A DNA stretch of 64,000 nucleotides. It comes from Lunularia cruciata (lineage: Eukaryota > Streptophyta > Marchantiopsida > Lunulariales > Lunulariaceae). A program made the position numbers and the translations under genes. The stretch is from positions 28,582,001 through 28,646,000 of the forward strand of contig OX419760.1 in the NCBI GenBank assembly GCA_948567375.1. Direction: 5' to 3'. Below the pieces are notes generated by a model, which saw only the letters and a program-made list of their open reading frames with translations, made no database searches and was not told the origin of the DNA. Positions within the stretch are counted from its first letter, which is position 1; each line of letters begins with the position of its first letter. Shown here in pieces: positions 11,759-22,122 of this stretch.

Positions 11759-12183
11759 TGTAACAATATGGAGTTCAACAATGTAGTTAGTAAAACTAAC
11801 AAAGTAGAGAATAAGCCAAATTAGCCCAAAATATTCTAGTAGTATCTATGAAGCTTCTTGGGAAGCTTTTTGACTAACTTAACTTGCACCCCAAGTAGGT
11901 AGCTTCTAGAAGGAAGCTTCTAGAATCTTCCAACTAGCTTAGCTTGCATGCCAAGTAGTCGGCTTTTAGAAGGAAGCTTCTTGAGAAGGTTCTTAGTTAC
12001 CTTGGCTTGCCCTCTAAGAAGTGGCTCAAGGAAGCTTCTTGAGAAGCTTCTCAAGGGCCTTGTATTCTACCTATAAATACCAAAGCCAAAGCTCATGCTA
12101 GGCATTTGGAGTTTTCCCACATTCAAGCATCCCAATGTGAGTTTCTATTCTCCTATTTCTCTCCTCAGTCTCGATCTTTTACA
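11759..12183 (+). mobile_element. solo LTR of the gypsy family inserted in copy A RT
   Basis: TGTAACAATATGG...TTTTACA, 425 bp, flanked by perfect ACATG repeats (11754-11758 and 12184-12188). The uninterrupted host sequence is seen in copy B (CACATGCAAGAAGTCC, 17941). There is no internal region, so it is the product of LTR-LTR recombination. It carries a perfect four-unit heat-shock-type site at 11913-11930 and TATAAATA at 12072-12079. Confidence 0.95.
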
Positions 12184-12930
12184 ACATGCAAGAAGTCCTA
12201 AGATGACTACGTCAATGGGAGTTTTACAACAAGAAGTCAAAGTGTGTCTTTTGGCAAAAGGATGTTACCTTCTTGGGTCATAAGATCTCATTGGAGGGGA
12301 TCAAGATGGAAAAGGAGAAAATCAAGGCCATTACTAATAGACCTTCTCCAAAGGATGTCATAGAAGTGCAGACATTTAATAGATTGGCAACTTTTTATCA
12401 ATGATTCATCCACTACTGTGCTCATGTGGCTGCACCATTGATCGATCTCTTGGGAAAGATCTCAAGCTTTTAGTGAACCACCAACCACAAAGAAGCATTC
12501 CAAAAGCTGAAACATATAGTATGTTCAAGACCTATTCTTCAACCATATGATCCTCAATTACTTTGTGGTTGATTTTGATGCTTCTAACTTTGCCATTGGA
12601 GTTGCATTGCAATAGGAGTTTCTAAATGGATTACATCCCATTGCCTTTGTGTCTCAACAACTAAACACCAGAGAAAAGAATTACTTTGCTTGAGATTGAG
12701 AACAACTACCAATGATATATGCCACCAAGATATAGAGAGATTATCTCTTGGGGAAAAAAATGATCATACAAACTAATCACAAACCCTTGTTGTAAACATT
12801 ACATTTGGAGCACATGAAGAGTCAATATCATTGATGGGAGGAACAACAACAATTGTTAAACATCAAACTTGAATACAAACCCAATAGGTTTCCATGTCAT
12901 CCTTGATGATCTGATTTGAAGACTCCTCCT
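12184..12930 (+). pseudogene. RT C-terminal part and RNase H, gypsy copy A
   Basis: Residues KSKCVFWQKDVTFLGHKI and KIKAITNRPSPKD are the usual block after the RT palm in gypsy polyproteins (K-C-F...FLGH-x-I). LQPYDPQL and the VDFDASNFAIG equivalent mark the start of RNase H. Many stops are present. Confidence 0.75.
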
Positions 12931-13079
12931 CTTATCACGGTAGCAATTACAATGATATCAATTGACTCAAAAGTCCAAATCAAGTTTAAGACCCCTCTAC
13001 AACAAAACTAGTTCTTTCAATTAGTACAAGCTCATCTTGCAATATACTCCAAGGAATACAACACCTGCTCCTTCAAGGA

Positions 13080-14230
13080 ATGCCTTCTATTTTGTGAAAA
13101 CCGGATCTATGTTCCAACCAAGGGTGATCTATGACTTGTGTGCCTTTAAGAAGCCCATGACTTGCCAATTGTTGGTCACATTGGTGTAGACAAGATCTTG
13201 AGTACCCTATAATGCTAATGGTGGTGGCCCAACATAGCACAAGAGGTTCTAGAGTTTTTCCAATCTTGTGAGAGTTGCCAACGCATCAAGGCCAATAACC
13301 AAAAGCTAAGTAGATTCCTTTAACCACTTCTTGTTCCATCTACTTGATGGGAACATGTGAGCTTAGATCTCATCATATCCTTGCCCAAGACAAAGCAAGG
13401 TCACAATGTCATCATGGAGTTCATTAATAAGCTTAATGAGAAAATCCATTTGGCACAACCTTTGATACAATGAATGCTCCAACATTGGCCTAGATTTACT
13501 TTGACATTGTCTTCAAGCATCATGGGATACCTTATGTACTAATCTCATTCCATGTACTTATCTCATTTTGGTGAATCCTCAATTCATTGGAAAAATTTGG
13601 TAAGTATTCTTCAACTACTCAACACCAAGCTTGCTTTGTCCATGGCCTATCATCCTCAAACTGATGGACAAATTGAACATGCAAATTGAATCTTGGAGAA
13701 TATGTTTTGTGCTTTTGTCAACGTTCATCATATCAATTGAGATGGATATAATGTAGCTATTGAGTTTACCTACAATAACTCCAACCATGCAAGCATTGGT
13801 TTCTCTCTCTTCTTCATTAATTTTGGCCAAGACCCACTTGTTCTAGCTTCCATTCTTGCTCCTTCTCCATCTCATGTCCCTCATCCTTCCACCTTCTTGA
13901 CCACAATATCCCAATCTCTACAACAAGCCAAATCTCATCTCCTTGTTGCTCAAAATTATCAAAAACAATACGCATACCAACATCTTCACAATCTCACCTT
14001 TCAACTTGATGATAAGGTTATGATTTCTTCTAGTAACCTATCCCTCCCACTTGATACACAAGTTTGTAAACTTATTCCTAATTGGATAGGTTTATTTCAT
14101 ATCACCTAAATTATTTCTCCTAATTTTTATCAACTTGTCTTGCCTTGCCATATACAAATCCACCTTGTCTTTCATGTTTCCAAGTTGAAACCTTTTGTTT
14201 CTAATCCATCTTCCTTTTCCTCTTGTGTTC
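13080..14230 (+). pseudogene. integrase, gypsy copy A, degenerate
   Basis: The H2C2 zinc-binding domain is visible as GHIGVDKIL...FFQSCESCQRIK (13160-13290). The catalytic core follows with SLDLI-SLPKTKQG (about 13362; first aspartate), AYHPQTDGQIEHAN (about 13645; the core block with its glutamate region changed) and INFGQDPL (about 13815). The GPY/F-like region is near 14010-14100. The sequence is then cut at 14235 by copy B, and the chromodomain resumes at 20284. Confidence 0.8.
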
Positions 14231-14235
14231 AACCC

Positions 14236-14659
14236 TATAACAATATAGATTTTAACGACAAATTTAGCCAAGGCTAACCAAGTTGTGAATAGGCCATATT
14301 AGCCTAAAATATCCAAGAAATATCTAGGAAGCCTCTTGGGAAGCTTCCCACTAGCTTAGCTTGCACCTTAGGTAAGTGGTTTCTAAAAGGAAGCTTCTAG
14401 AAGCTTCTAACTAGCTTATCTTGCACGCCAAGTAGATGACTTCTAGAAAGAAGCTTCTTGAGAAGCTTCCCGGTTAACTTGGCTTGCACTCCAAGAAAAT
14501 GGCTCAAGGAAACTTCTTGAGAAGCTTCTCAAGAGCCTTGTATGCTCCATATAAATACAAGAGCTAGAGCTCATGCTAGGCATTTGGAGTTTCCCTTATT
14601 CAAGTGTCCCAATGTGAGCTTCTATTCTCCTATTTCTCTCCTTGGTCTGGATCTTTACA
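14236..14659 (+). repeat. 5' LTR of gypsy copy B
   Basis: Starts TATAACAATATAG (TG mutated to TA) and ends ATCTTTACA. It contains the perfect four-unit site at 14390-14407 and TATAAATA at 14550-14557. The primer-binding site after it has decayed (TTTCTAGTGTCTTTTG). Confidence 0.92.
14390..14407 (+). promoter_or_regulatory. four-unit heat-shock-element consensus in LTR of copy B
   Basis: GAAGCTTCTAGAAGCTTC matches GAAnnTTCnnGAAnnTTC exactly, which is four alternating nGAAn units. It lies about 140 bp upstream of the LTR TATA box (14550). Family knowledge: such arrays bind heat-shock factors. Whether this one does is an inference. Confidence 0.55.
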
Positions 14660-14938
14660 TTTCTAGTGTCTTTTGTAGAGTAGGAATGGGATGGATGGAA
14701 TTTATGGACCACCAAATCTACTTCCACCAAACCATTGGGATTTTCATGTCCAAGTATTATCCAAGCATCATTTAACACAATTCATCACCTCAGGCTTTGG
14801 ACATGATTTTTTGCATATGATCACCTTGTTTGAGGAGCCCTTGGTGCTTCCAATTGTATCTTATGGAGAATGGTAGACGTGTTGCATCTATGTGTTAATA
14901 AATTATTAAAGTGAGGATAGTGTGATAAAGTAGAATCC

Positions 14939-15830
14939 ATGGCGACGATGCCTGAAGTTATCCTTGTTATGCAACAACAAATTGGGCACCTTACTCAATT
15001 TTTGGATGAATGAGACCATCGTAGACAAGAGCAAGTAGACAGTGCACTAAAACGAGAAGGAGAAGAGTGAATCCAATTTCTAAAGCCTAAGGTATTTGAA
15101 GGCAAGAACCTTTCGTGTGCAATGGAAAAACTTTTGTTTGATTATGAATGTTACTTCAAAGCAACAAACCTTCAAGATAGATGGAGACAAATTCTGTTGG
15201 CTTCAAGCCAATTGGATGGAGTAGCTAAATTATGGTGTCATTTCAGAGTAGAATGAGCTTAGCGGCATTTTTTCATGCTAATCTTGACATGGGAAGAATT
15301 CAAGAGTGCAATAATTGGGCGGTTCCAAGCTATAAATGCTACATGGACCGCATGAGAATTGAAGCAAATTGGCTTGATAAGAAGCTATATCACTCAATTC
15401 CAAAACACCATTATGCAAATTCCGGATATACAAGATGGAGAAGCTCTAGATTGCTTTATGAGAAGCTTGAAGTCCCACACCAAACTTGAAGTGACTATGC
15501 GTGAGCCCAATGACTTGGAGGAAGCCATGCAATTGGCTGAACGCTTTGATTCCTTGGTTATGACAACTTGGTCTTGACTTTAGCCTTCCCCAACCCACGC
15601 ACACGCTACACATGGGTGGAGAAGCAATACCAATGGAGATTGATGTCATCCGGTGAAGACCACTTGGCATAATAGATTATGAAAGATTACAACAAAATGG
15701 TGGATGTTTCTATTATTGCCAAATTGGACACCGCTTGTAGAATGTCCACTCAAGAATGAGTGTCCTTGACAAGTCACCCAAATGGAATTTGTGGAGTGGA
15801 ATGATCAGAGAAACAAGGAATCCTAGCAGG
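14939..15830 (+). pseudogene. gag of gypsy copy B, degenerate
   Basis: ATGGCGACG at 14939 matches the gag start of copies A and C. Blocks include ILLASSQLDGVAKLWCHF (about 15195) and CFMRSLKSHTKLEVTM (about 15453). The zinc-knuckle area (CFYYCQIGHR, about 15703) keeps its first cysteines and histidine, but the last cysteine is out of frame. Several stops. Confidence 0.7.
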
Positions 15831-15859
15831 AGACTTTGAGCCCATCTACTAGGAATTTG

Positions 15860-16200
15860 ATTAGTTCTAATGGGATTGAAGGCTCAACCTATGCAAGTTT
15901 TCTTCACTTGCAAGGTATGATATCTGATCATGATTGTAGGATTTTGGTTGATTTTGGAAATTCAAAGAATTGCATGTCTATGTAATTAGCAAAGGAATTG
16001 GATATTCCTATCAAGCCAATAATTGGAAGCAAATTCATGATGGCAGATGGTAGAAAGGGTTCCGCATTTTGTACCTTGCATCTTGTTACCTTCAAGATTG
16101 GAAAGGAGTATTTGGAGTGGCACCTCTATACTATGATATCATTCTAGGACTACCTTGGCTTGAACATCATAAGGTTCAATTTGATTGGATTGGACAACAA
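15860..16200 (+). pseudogene. aspartic protease region of gypsy copy B
   Basis: Residues SSNGIEGSTYASFLHLQG, CRILVDFGNSKNCM (catalytic DSG changed to DFG) and AKELDIPIKPIIGSK match the intact frame of copy C at 62220-62567. A short deletion near 16110 shifts the frame within the C-terminal ILGLPWLE-type block. Confidence 0.7.
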
Positions 16201-16281
16201 ATTCAAGTATAACACCAAGGTGGATTACCAATTAGGTTGTCTAGCACCTGTGAGTAAGACATGTCAATAGGATAGTCAATC

Positions 16282-16521
16282 CCAAGATGAGAAGTTTGTA
16301 AGGAAAGCAACCATAGAGCAAGCTTTGGAAGGAGAGAAGCTCCAAGATAGGAAGTTTGTAAAGAAAGAAGCCATAGAGCAAGCTTTGAAGGAGTAAAAGT
16401 TCCAAGATGGGAATTTTGTCAAGAAAGTAGCCATAGAGCAAGCCATGAAGGAAGATAAGTCCCTAGATTGGAAGTTTGTCAATGAAGCAGCTATAGAGCA
16501 AGCTTTTCAAGAAGATAAGTC
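16282..16521 (+). repeat. four 60-bp (20-codon) tandem repeats between protease and RT
   Basis: Units start at 16282, 16342, 16402 and 16462, each reading like QDxKFVxKxAIEQAxxxxKS. Copy A has one unit (about 10990) and copy C has two (about 62670 and 62730), so the number varies between copies of one family. The second unit of B contains a stop. Position: the linker between the protease and the RT. Confidence 0.9.
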
Positions 16522-16589
16522 TATTTTTGCAGTGTGGATCAAGCCGATTGCAAAAGGAGAATCTAAGGAGAGTTGGGAGCCTCATTGAG

Positions 16590-17978
16590 CAATGGTTGAT
16601 CACATAGTTCAAGAGTTTGTGAACACGTTTTTGGATGATCTGCCAAAGGGATTACCCTCCAGTTGTGGTATGTCTTTCAAGATTGAGCTAATACCAGGGA
16701 GTACTGCAATGAGTAGACCAATCTATTGGTTCTCACCAAAGGAGTTGGAGGAGTTGCAAACAACACTTACGGAGTTGTGTAATACTCCGAGAACAAGAGA
16801 AGAGAGAAAACACAGATTGCACACTCAAACATTCGATGCCCCAAAGGAGCACCTTCTCTTTATTATATAGACAAAGAGGATCTCCTCCAAGGAAGCTCCA
16901 CCATAGGATTAGGGAAACAGATAGGTGACATGTCAGCAAGCTCCACCCTTGGATTACTTACTTGGATGGGTGACATGTCTGGTCTAGGTCCTATCTGGTT
17001 GGTCAAACAAGCTTTGACTGGAGAGAATCTTCCTGTAGGAATCTCAGAATCACGTAAGGTACCATTGGAAAGCTCTCGACAAGACAAAGGAGGGGGGGAG
17101 GGATGGCCAACCTTTCCTCTGTTTGGGGGGGAATCTGCACATTTTTGAGGCCTAATTCATCCGTTTAGGCCTCCAAAATTGCCTTCAAAGATTTCAGGCA
17201 TATTTCGATTCCTACTCTATTAGTAGAAGTCCCCTTTTGGTGATATCTCTTTCAGATCTGTTTAGTCCATCATGTGTAACATCCTTCTAGATGTTACCAA
17301 ACCAATTCTCACCTTTAAATCATATGTCCAGCTATTGGTTCTAAGGTTCTCAAGTCTATTTTTTGATTTCTGCCCTATTAGTAGAAGTACTCTTTTGGTG
17401 ATACTTCTATGTGATCTATTTTGACCATCATGTATAACATCATTCTAGATGTTACCAAACCAAATTTCACATCTAGATCATATGGCTAGCTCTTGGTATT
17501 ACAAGTTGTTGGAGAAGGATTTCATACAACATAGAATGTCTCCTTGGGGAGCACCGGTATTATTTGTTCCAAAGAAGGATGGAGGACTTTGTTTCTATAC
17601 TGATTACTGTGGGCTCAATAAACAAATAGTGAAGAAGCATACCCTTTGCGTCAATTTAATGACTTGCTTGATCAATTGAGTGTAGCATGATACTTCTCCA
17701 AGTTGGATCTTTGCAGTGGCTATTGGCAAATCCCCATTGATAAGGAGGATGTGCAAAAGATTGCATTTCACACAAAATATGGACATTTTGAGTTGAGAGT
17801 ACTACCTTTTGGGCTCATTAATGCTCCAGCAATCTTCATGGATCAAATGCATTGGGTGTTAGATGGACTGTTGGATTGGTACGTGGTGGTGTTCTTAGAT
17901 GATATCTTAATCTATAGCAAGGTAGATGCAAAACATGTGAAGCACATGCAAGAAGTCCTAAGATTACTATGTAAATGA
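16590..17978 (+). pseudogene. reverse transcriptase of gypsy copy B, split by a solo LTR
   Basis: The N-terminal part (16592-16777) contains MSRPIYWFSPKELEELQ. After the solo LTR the frame resumes at 17504 with [19 protein letters not shown] and [20 protein letters not shown] frameshift near 17640 destroys PYPLPRIDDLLDQL, and the frame at 17703-17978 carries DLCSGYWQIPI, YGHFELRVLPFGL and the catalytic VVVFLDDILIYS. A single repair would not restore it. Confidence 0.88.
16778..17503 (+). mobile_element. solo LTR, family T (inside gypsy B RT)
   Basis: TGTAATACTCC...GGTATTACA, 726 bp, flanked by perfect AGTTG repeats (16773-16777 and 17504-17508). It is long-form: a 158-bp block is tandemly duplicated (TATTAGTAGAAGT at 17218 and 17376). 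There is a tract of eight G at about 17124. It is the innermost level of the nest. Confidence 0.95.
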
Positions 17979-17989
17979 AAGTTTTATTG

Positions 17990-18692
17990 CAAGAAGTCAA
18001 AGTGTACCTTTTGGCAGAAAGAAGTTACCTTCTTGGGTCATAAGATCTCATCGGAGGAGATCAAGATGGAAGAGGAGAAGATCAAGGTCATCAATGATTG
18101 GCGTACTCCAAAGGATACTACTGAAGTATGGGCATTTAATGGGTTGACTAGTTTTTATTGATAGTTCATCCACTACTATGCTCATGTGGGTGCACCATTG
18201 ACCAATCTCTTAGGGGAGAACTTGAGCTTGCAATGGACCAACAAGCACAAAGAATCATTCCAGAAGTTGAAACATATGGTGTCTTCAAGACCAATTGTTC
18301 AACCATATGATCCTCAACTACCATATGTGGTTGATTTTGATGCTTCAAATCTTGCAATTGGAACCGTGTTGCAATAGGAATTCAAAGATGGATTACATCC
18401 CATAAGCTTTGTGTCTTGTAGACTAAATATAGCAAAAAGGAATTACTATGCTTGAGATCAGGAACAACTATCAATTGTATATGCCACCAAGGTATAGAGA
18501 CATTATCTCTTGGGGAAACAAGTGGTCATGCAAACTGATCACAAGCCCTTGTTGTAGACCTTACATTTGGAACACATCAAGAGTCAACATCATCGATGGG
18601 AGGAACAACTATAGTTATTTGACATCAAACTTGAGTACAAACCCAATTGGTTCTATGTCATCCTTGATGCCCTATCATGATGACCTGATTTG
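17990..18692 (+). pseudogene. RNase H region of gypsy copy B
   Basis: KSKCTFWQKEVTFLGHKI, then IKVINDWRTPKD and PYVVDFDASNLAIGTVLQ (18325-18377; first catalytic Asp region), then VVMQTDHKPLL (about 18525; the TDHxxL block). Ends with the FYVILDALS-like tether. Stops interrupt it several times. Confidence 0.82.
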
Positions 18693-19500
18693 AAGGCCAG
18701 CAACTAGAAACCAAGTGGACTCCTTCAACCACTCCCCATTCCATCTGTTTGATGGGAACACATGAGCTTGGATCTCATCGCATCCTTGCCCAAGACAAAG
18801 CAAGGTCACACAACGATTATGGTGTTTGTGGATAAGCTTAGTAAGAAAATCCACTTGGCACTAACCTTTGATACCGTGAATGCTCCAACATTAGTGCAGC
18901 TCTACTTTGATAATGTCTTTAAGTATCATGAGATGCCATGTGTACTCATCTTCAACCGTGATCCTCAATTCACTAGAAAGTTTTGGCAAACACTTTTCTA
19001 GATACTTGGCACCAAGCTTGCTTTGTCCACGGCCTATCATCCTCAAATTGATGGACAAAATAAACATGCAAATTGCACCTTGGAGGATATGCTTCATGCC
19101 TTCATCAATGTTCACCACACCAATTGGGATGAATGTCTTGTAGTTGTGGAGTTTGCATACAATAACTCCAAATATGCAAGCACCGGATTCTCTCCTTTCT
19201 CTCTCAATTTTGGCCAAGATCCACTTGTTCTAAATTCCCTTCTTGCTCCTCCTTCATCTTATGTCCCTTATACTTCAACCTTCTTGACCACCATATCCCA
19301 ATCCCTCTAGCAAGCCAAGTCTCATCTCTTTGTTGCTCAAAATTGTCAAAAACAATATGTGGACCACCATCATCGTGATCTCATCTTCCGATTTGGTGAC
19401 AAAGTCATGCTCTCCTCTAGTAACCTACCCCTCCCACTTGATACCCAAGTTTGTAAAATCCCCCTAATTGGATAGGACCCTTTGATGTCACCCAAATCAT
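18693..19500 (+). pseudogene. integrase of gypsy copy B lacking its zinc-binding domain
   Basis: Immediately after the RNase H sequence the text jumps to the start of the catalytic core: MSLDLIASLPKTKQG (18762), IMVFVDKLSKKIHL and TAYHPQIDGQNKHANC (about 19026). About 370 bp present in copy A (12919-13288), encoding the H2C2 zinc domain, is missing. The junction shares AAG with both edges. The core's second half is one 95-codon frame (19023-19310), with LEDMLHAFINVHHTNWDE and SLNFGQDPLVL. Confidence 0.85.
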
Positions 19501-19619
19501 CTTTCTCATTGCTTATTGACTTGCCTTGCCTTGTCATATGGGCATCTACCCTATCTTCCATGTTTCTAAGTTAAAACCCTTTGTTCCTAATCCATCTTCT
19601 TTTTCCTCTTGTGTCCAAC

Positions 19620-19860
19620 CTCCTCTTCCTCACATCCCTATCCATGATCATGAGGAGTACAAAGTTGATTGTATACTTGCATGTTGCCACACCCAACACG
19701 GCCACCGATAACATACTGAGTACAAGGTCCTTTGGAAGGGCTGTCCCCTTCATGATGCCACTTTGAAGCCTCTATCTCATCTCCAAAATGCACAAATGGC
19801 CATCCAAGAGTTTGAAGCTTCAATGGCAACAAGGATGTTACCAATTAGTGTTGGAGAAAT
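19620..19860 (+). pseudogene. chromodomain of gypsy copy B
   Basis: Residues DHEEYKVDCILAC and TEYKVLWKGCPLHDATL correspond to the chromodomain (EYxVxWKGY...TWE), in two frames. The C-terminal position in the polyprotein defines a chromovirus. The domain normally directs integration towards methylated histone H3; here the aromatic cage is damaged (WKGC, ATL). Confidence 0.75.
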
Positions 19861-19861
19861 A

Positions 19862-20278
19862 TGTAGTTTAGCGATGAAAGTTAGTCAAGGTTAACCAAGT
19901 AATGAATAGGCCAAATTAGCCTAAAATATCCTAGAAATATCTAGGAAGCCTCTTGGGAAGCCTCCTACTAGCTTAGTTTGCACCCCAAGTAAATAGTTTC
20001 TAGAAAGAAGCTTCTAGAATCTTCCAACCAACTTAGCTTGTATGCCAAGTAGGTGGCTTCTAAAAGGAAGCTTTTTGAGAAGCTTCCCGGTTAACTTGGC
20101 TTGCAATCCAAGGAAGCGGCTCAAGGAAGATTCTTGAGAAGCTTCTCAAGAGCCTTATATGTTCCCTATAAACACAAGAGCCAAAGCTCATGCTAGGCAT
20201 TTGGATTTTCCCTCATTTCAAGTATCCCAAAGTGAGCTTTCATTCTCCTATTTCTCTCCTTGGTTTGGGTCTTTTACA
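19862..20278 (+). repeat. 3' LTR of gypsy copy B
   Basis: TGTAGTTTAGCGATG...GTCTTTTACA, 417 bp, preceded by a purine-rich tract (GTTGGAGAAAT). It contains a perfect four-unit GAAnnTTC site at 20007-20024 (GAAGCTTCTAGAATCTTC) and TATAAACA at 20167-20174. Confidence 0.93.
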
Positions 20279-20283
20279 AACCC

Positions 20284-20508
20284 TCTCCTCCTCCCATCAC
20301 TATCAATGATCATGAGAAGTATAAAATTGATCATATACTTGCACATCGTCACATTCAACATGTCCACCAACAACATATTGAGTACATAGTCCTTTGGAAA
20401 GGGTATAGTTTTCATGATGTCACTTGGACCCTCTTATTTATCTCCATAATGCACAAATGGTCATCCAAGATTTTGAATCTTCCATGGTGACAAGGATGTC
20501 ACCAACTA
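20284..20508 (+). pseudogene. chromodomain of gypsy copy A (resumed after copy B)
   Basis: Residues ITINDHEKYKIDHILAHR and IEYIVLWKGYSFHDVTWT are a well-preserved chromodomain core (WKGY, then TWT in place of TWE). It continues the copy A polyprotein interrupted at 14235, and stops at 20490. Confidence 0.85.
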
Positions 20509-20522
20509 GTGGTGGGGGAATA
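20509..20522 (+). promoter_or_regulatory. polypurine tract of gypsy copy A
   Basis: GTGGTGGGGGAATA directly precedes the 3' LTR. It is the usual site for priming plus-strand synthesis. Confidence 0.75.
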
Positions 20523-20980
20523 TGTAACAATAGTTTACATACAAGTTAGTCAAAATAAACAATGTAGCAAATAGGCCAAATTAGCCAAGAATTATAAAAG
20601 TTTTCTAGAAGCATCTAGAAAACTAGTTGATACCTTCCAAATATTGGGTAATGTGTGTGCCAAGTGGTGACTTCTAGAAAGAAGTTTCTTGTGAAGCTTC
20701 TCAGCTAGTTTAGCTTGCACGTCAAGTAGCTGGTTTTTAAAAAGAAGCTTCTTGTGAAGCTTTCTAACTAGCTTAGTTTGCACACCAAGTAGTCGGTTTC
20801 TAGTTTAACTTGTGTTCTAAGAAGATGGCTCTTAGGAAGCTTCATGAGAAGCTTCTCAAGAACTTTGTATGTTCCATATAAATGCCCAAGCCCAAGCTCA
20901 TGCTAGGCATTAGGAGTTTCTTTCATTCAGGAGTCCTAATATGATCTTCCATTCTCCTCTTCTCTCCTTGGTCTTTTACA
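20523..20980 (+). repeat. 3' LTR of gypsy copy A
   Basis: TGTAACAATAGTTTAC...GTCTTTTACA, 458 bp, followed by the target repeat CTCTA (20981-20985). TATAAATG lies at 20877-20884. AAGCTTC palindromes are present, but the perfect four-unit site has been lost or was never present. Confidence 0.93.
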
Positions 20981-20985
20981 CTCTA

Positions 20986-21357
20986 GCCTTGGAGTTATAT
21001 GGAGCGATGTACACATTTGTCAAGGAGTGCATGAGAGCTTATCATATTAGACACCAGGAGGTATCACTCTCATACTTTATAGTATACTTTAGACAATGTG
21101 TGTACATTGCTCTACAAAGTGCATTGGTTGGTGTAATCCATAGGAAAGCAATCACTCTAGGTGATGTTTCTTTGGATGCTCTAATAGTTTGTAGACCCTA
21201 TGACTTGCATTGCTTAGATATTTTAGGTGCAGTAGGGCAGATTTTTCTTATCAATACTATTGGGGCCTAGCCCCATTTTTCCTCTTTTGTCTCACCCCCT
21301 AAGGCTTGATGGGGTCTTCCCATCGTTCATGTGCTCTATGTGGTGGCCTTTTTCCTT
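20986..21357 (+). mobile_element. LINE 3' part (continuation of 5090-8275)
   Basis: The frame 20941-21270 carries the LINE C-terminal residues LELYGAMYTFVKECMRAYH, VSLSYFIVYFRQCVYIALQ and LHCLDILGAVGQI, parallel to the copy at 25990-26290. It is followed by the 3' UTR blocks GGGGCCTAGCCCC and GCTTGATGGGGTCTTCCCATC. The sense 3' end is GTGGTGGCCTTTTTCC. Confidence 0.82.
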
Positions 21358-21438
21358 GGTTAGTGTGTCTTCCTTCGCTCTTGAAGAATTGAAGAGATGC
21401 TCCTCTAGCAAAACTGGGAGGGCGTAAACACAGTAAGT

Positions 21439-22122
21439 ATGTTGTTAAGAGTTAGTGTAACCAGGGAACTTCGTATACGAAAATTAGATCATGTAAATAC
21501 AACCATGACGTTAATGATCTTCTTGATCTACTGCCTTGAGCTTCAGATTTCGTCTCAAACCCTCCAGCAAAATAACAATCTTCTCTTCAAGTTTACAGCT
21601 GTAGTTCCCTCATTTCAAAGTGAGTGGCACACGTTCATGACCGAATTCAGAGGGGGTGTTGAGAGCCGGCCCGTGATTTCTCGTCCTTGTCAAATCCTAT
21701 TAAATCTTTGTGCATTCAAAGGTGTGGGGTTTATCTTCAGATCAATCCCTAGAGAAGCTGACTGTAAAGTGCCTTGGTGGGGCACATTCATGACACCAAA
21801 ATTTTCTTATGGCTTTCTTCTCAAGGGACTTTTGTTCCGAGTAGCTGTGGAGAAACAAAGTATTACACCTTCAGTTCCAAATCAAATCCTGGTCATGTCG
21901 TTAGTTTGGGTGACTGGGAAGAAAGTCCACATCCAAATCCAAACGTTAGGCATGGGCCTTGGAGTCTTGGGCTCTTCCTTTCATTTTGCACTTTCCGTTG
22001 CTCATGTATTTATTTTTTTCCTGTTCCTTCGGGATACATTTTTGGGCCGGTTGGCACTAATAAATCACATAGTACAGCTTATAATGTATGGACTTTCTAG
22101 TGATTCCAATGCCTCGCTTTGA
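21439..22122 (+). other. 227-codon open frame of unknown meaning
   Basis: This is the longest uninterrupted frame in the window outside the F-box gene. No signature of a known family is visible in this frame. A second overlapping frame (21774-22100) reads more like protein (ETKYYTFSSKSNPGH, SGYIFGPVGTNKS), so at most one of them can be real. The region up to about 22740 is less AT-rich than what follows and could hold relic exons. Coding status is uncertain. Confidence 0.2.

Larger units (their letters stand above)
14236..20278 (+). mobile_element. Ty3/gypsy chromovirus copy B, nested in copy A
   Basis: It has LTRs at 14236-14659 and 19862-20278 and perfect 5-bp target duplications AACCC (14231-14235 and 20279-20283). 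Its insertion splits copy A between the end of the integrase and the chromodomain. It carries a family-T solo LTR (16778-17503) in its RT. Net length is about 5.3 kb, with an internal deletion of about 370 bp at 18693 relative to copy A. All coding regions contain stops or frameshifts, but fewer than copy A, which fits a younger insertion. Confidence 0.95.
8276..20980 (+). mobile_element. Ty3/gypsy chromovirus copy A, with three nested insertions
   Basis: The element has LTRs at both ends (TGTAAC...TTTACA), a primer-binding site matching initiator tRNA-Met, gag, protease, RT, RNase H, integrase and a C-terminal chromodomain, in that order. It is bounded by perfect 5-bp duplications (CTCTA). 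Insertions inside it are a solo LTR of family T (8946-9536), a solo LTR of its own family (11759-12183) and copy B (14236-20278). Without these it is about 5.63 kb, a normal chromovirus size. Every coding domain carries stops or frameshifts. Confidence 0.93.

Noticed and set aside
14231-14660. Copy B 5' LTR as a solo LTR
   Set aside because: It is followed by leader and gag, and its TSD (AACCC) pairs with 20279, not with the sequence after 14659.
21439-22122. 227-codon frame as a confident gene
   Set aside because: No recognisable domain, and a competing frame overlaps it; kept only as a low-confidence entry.
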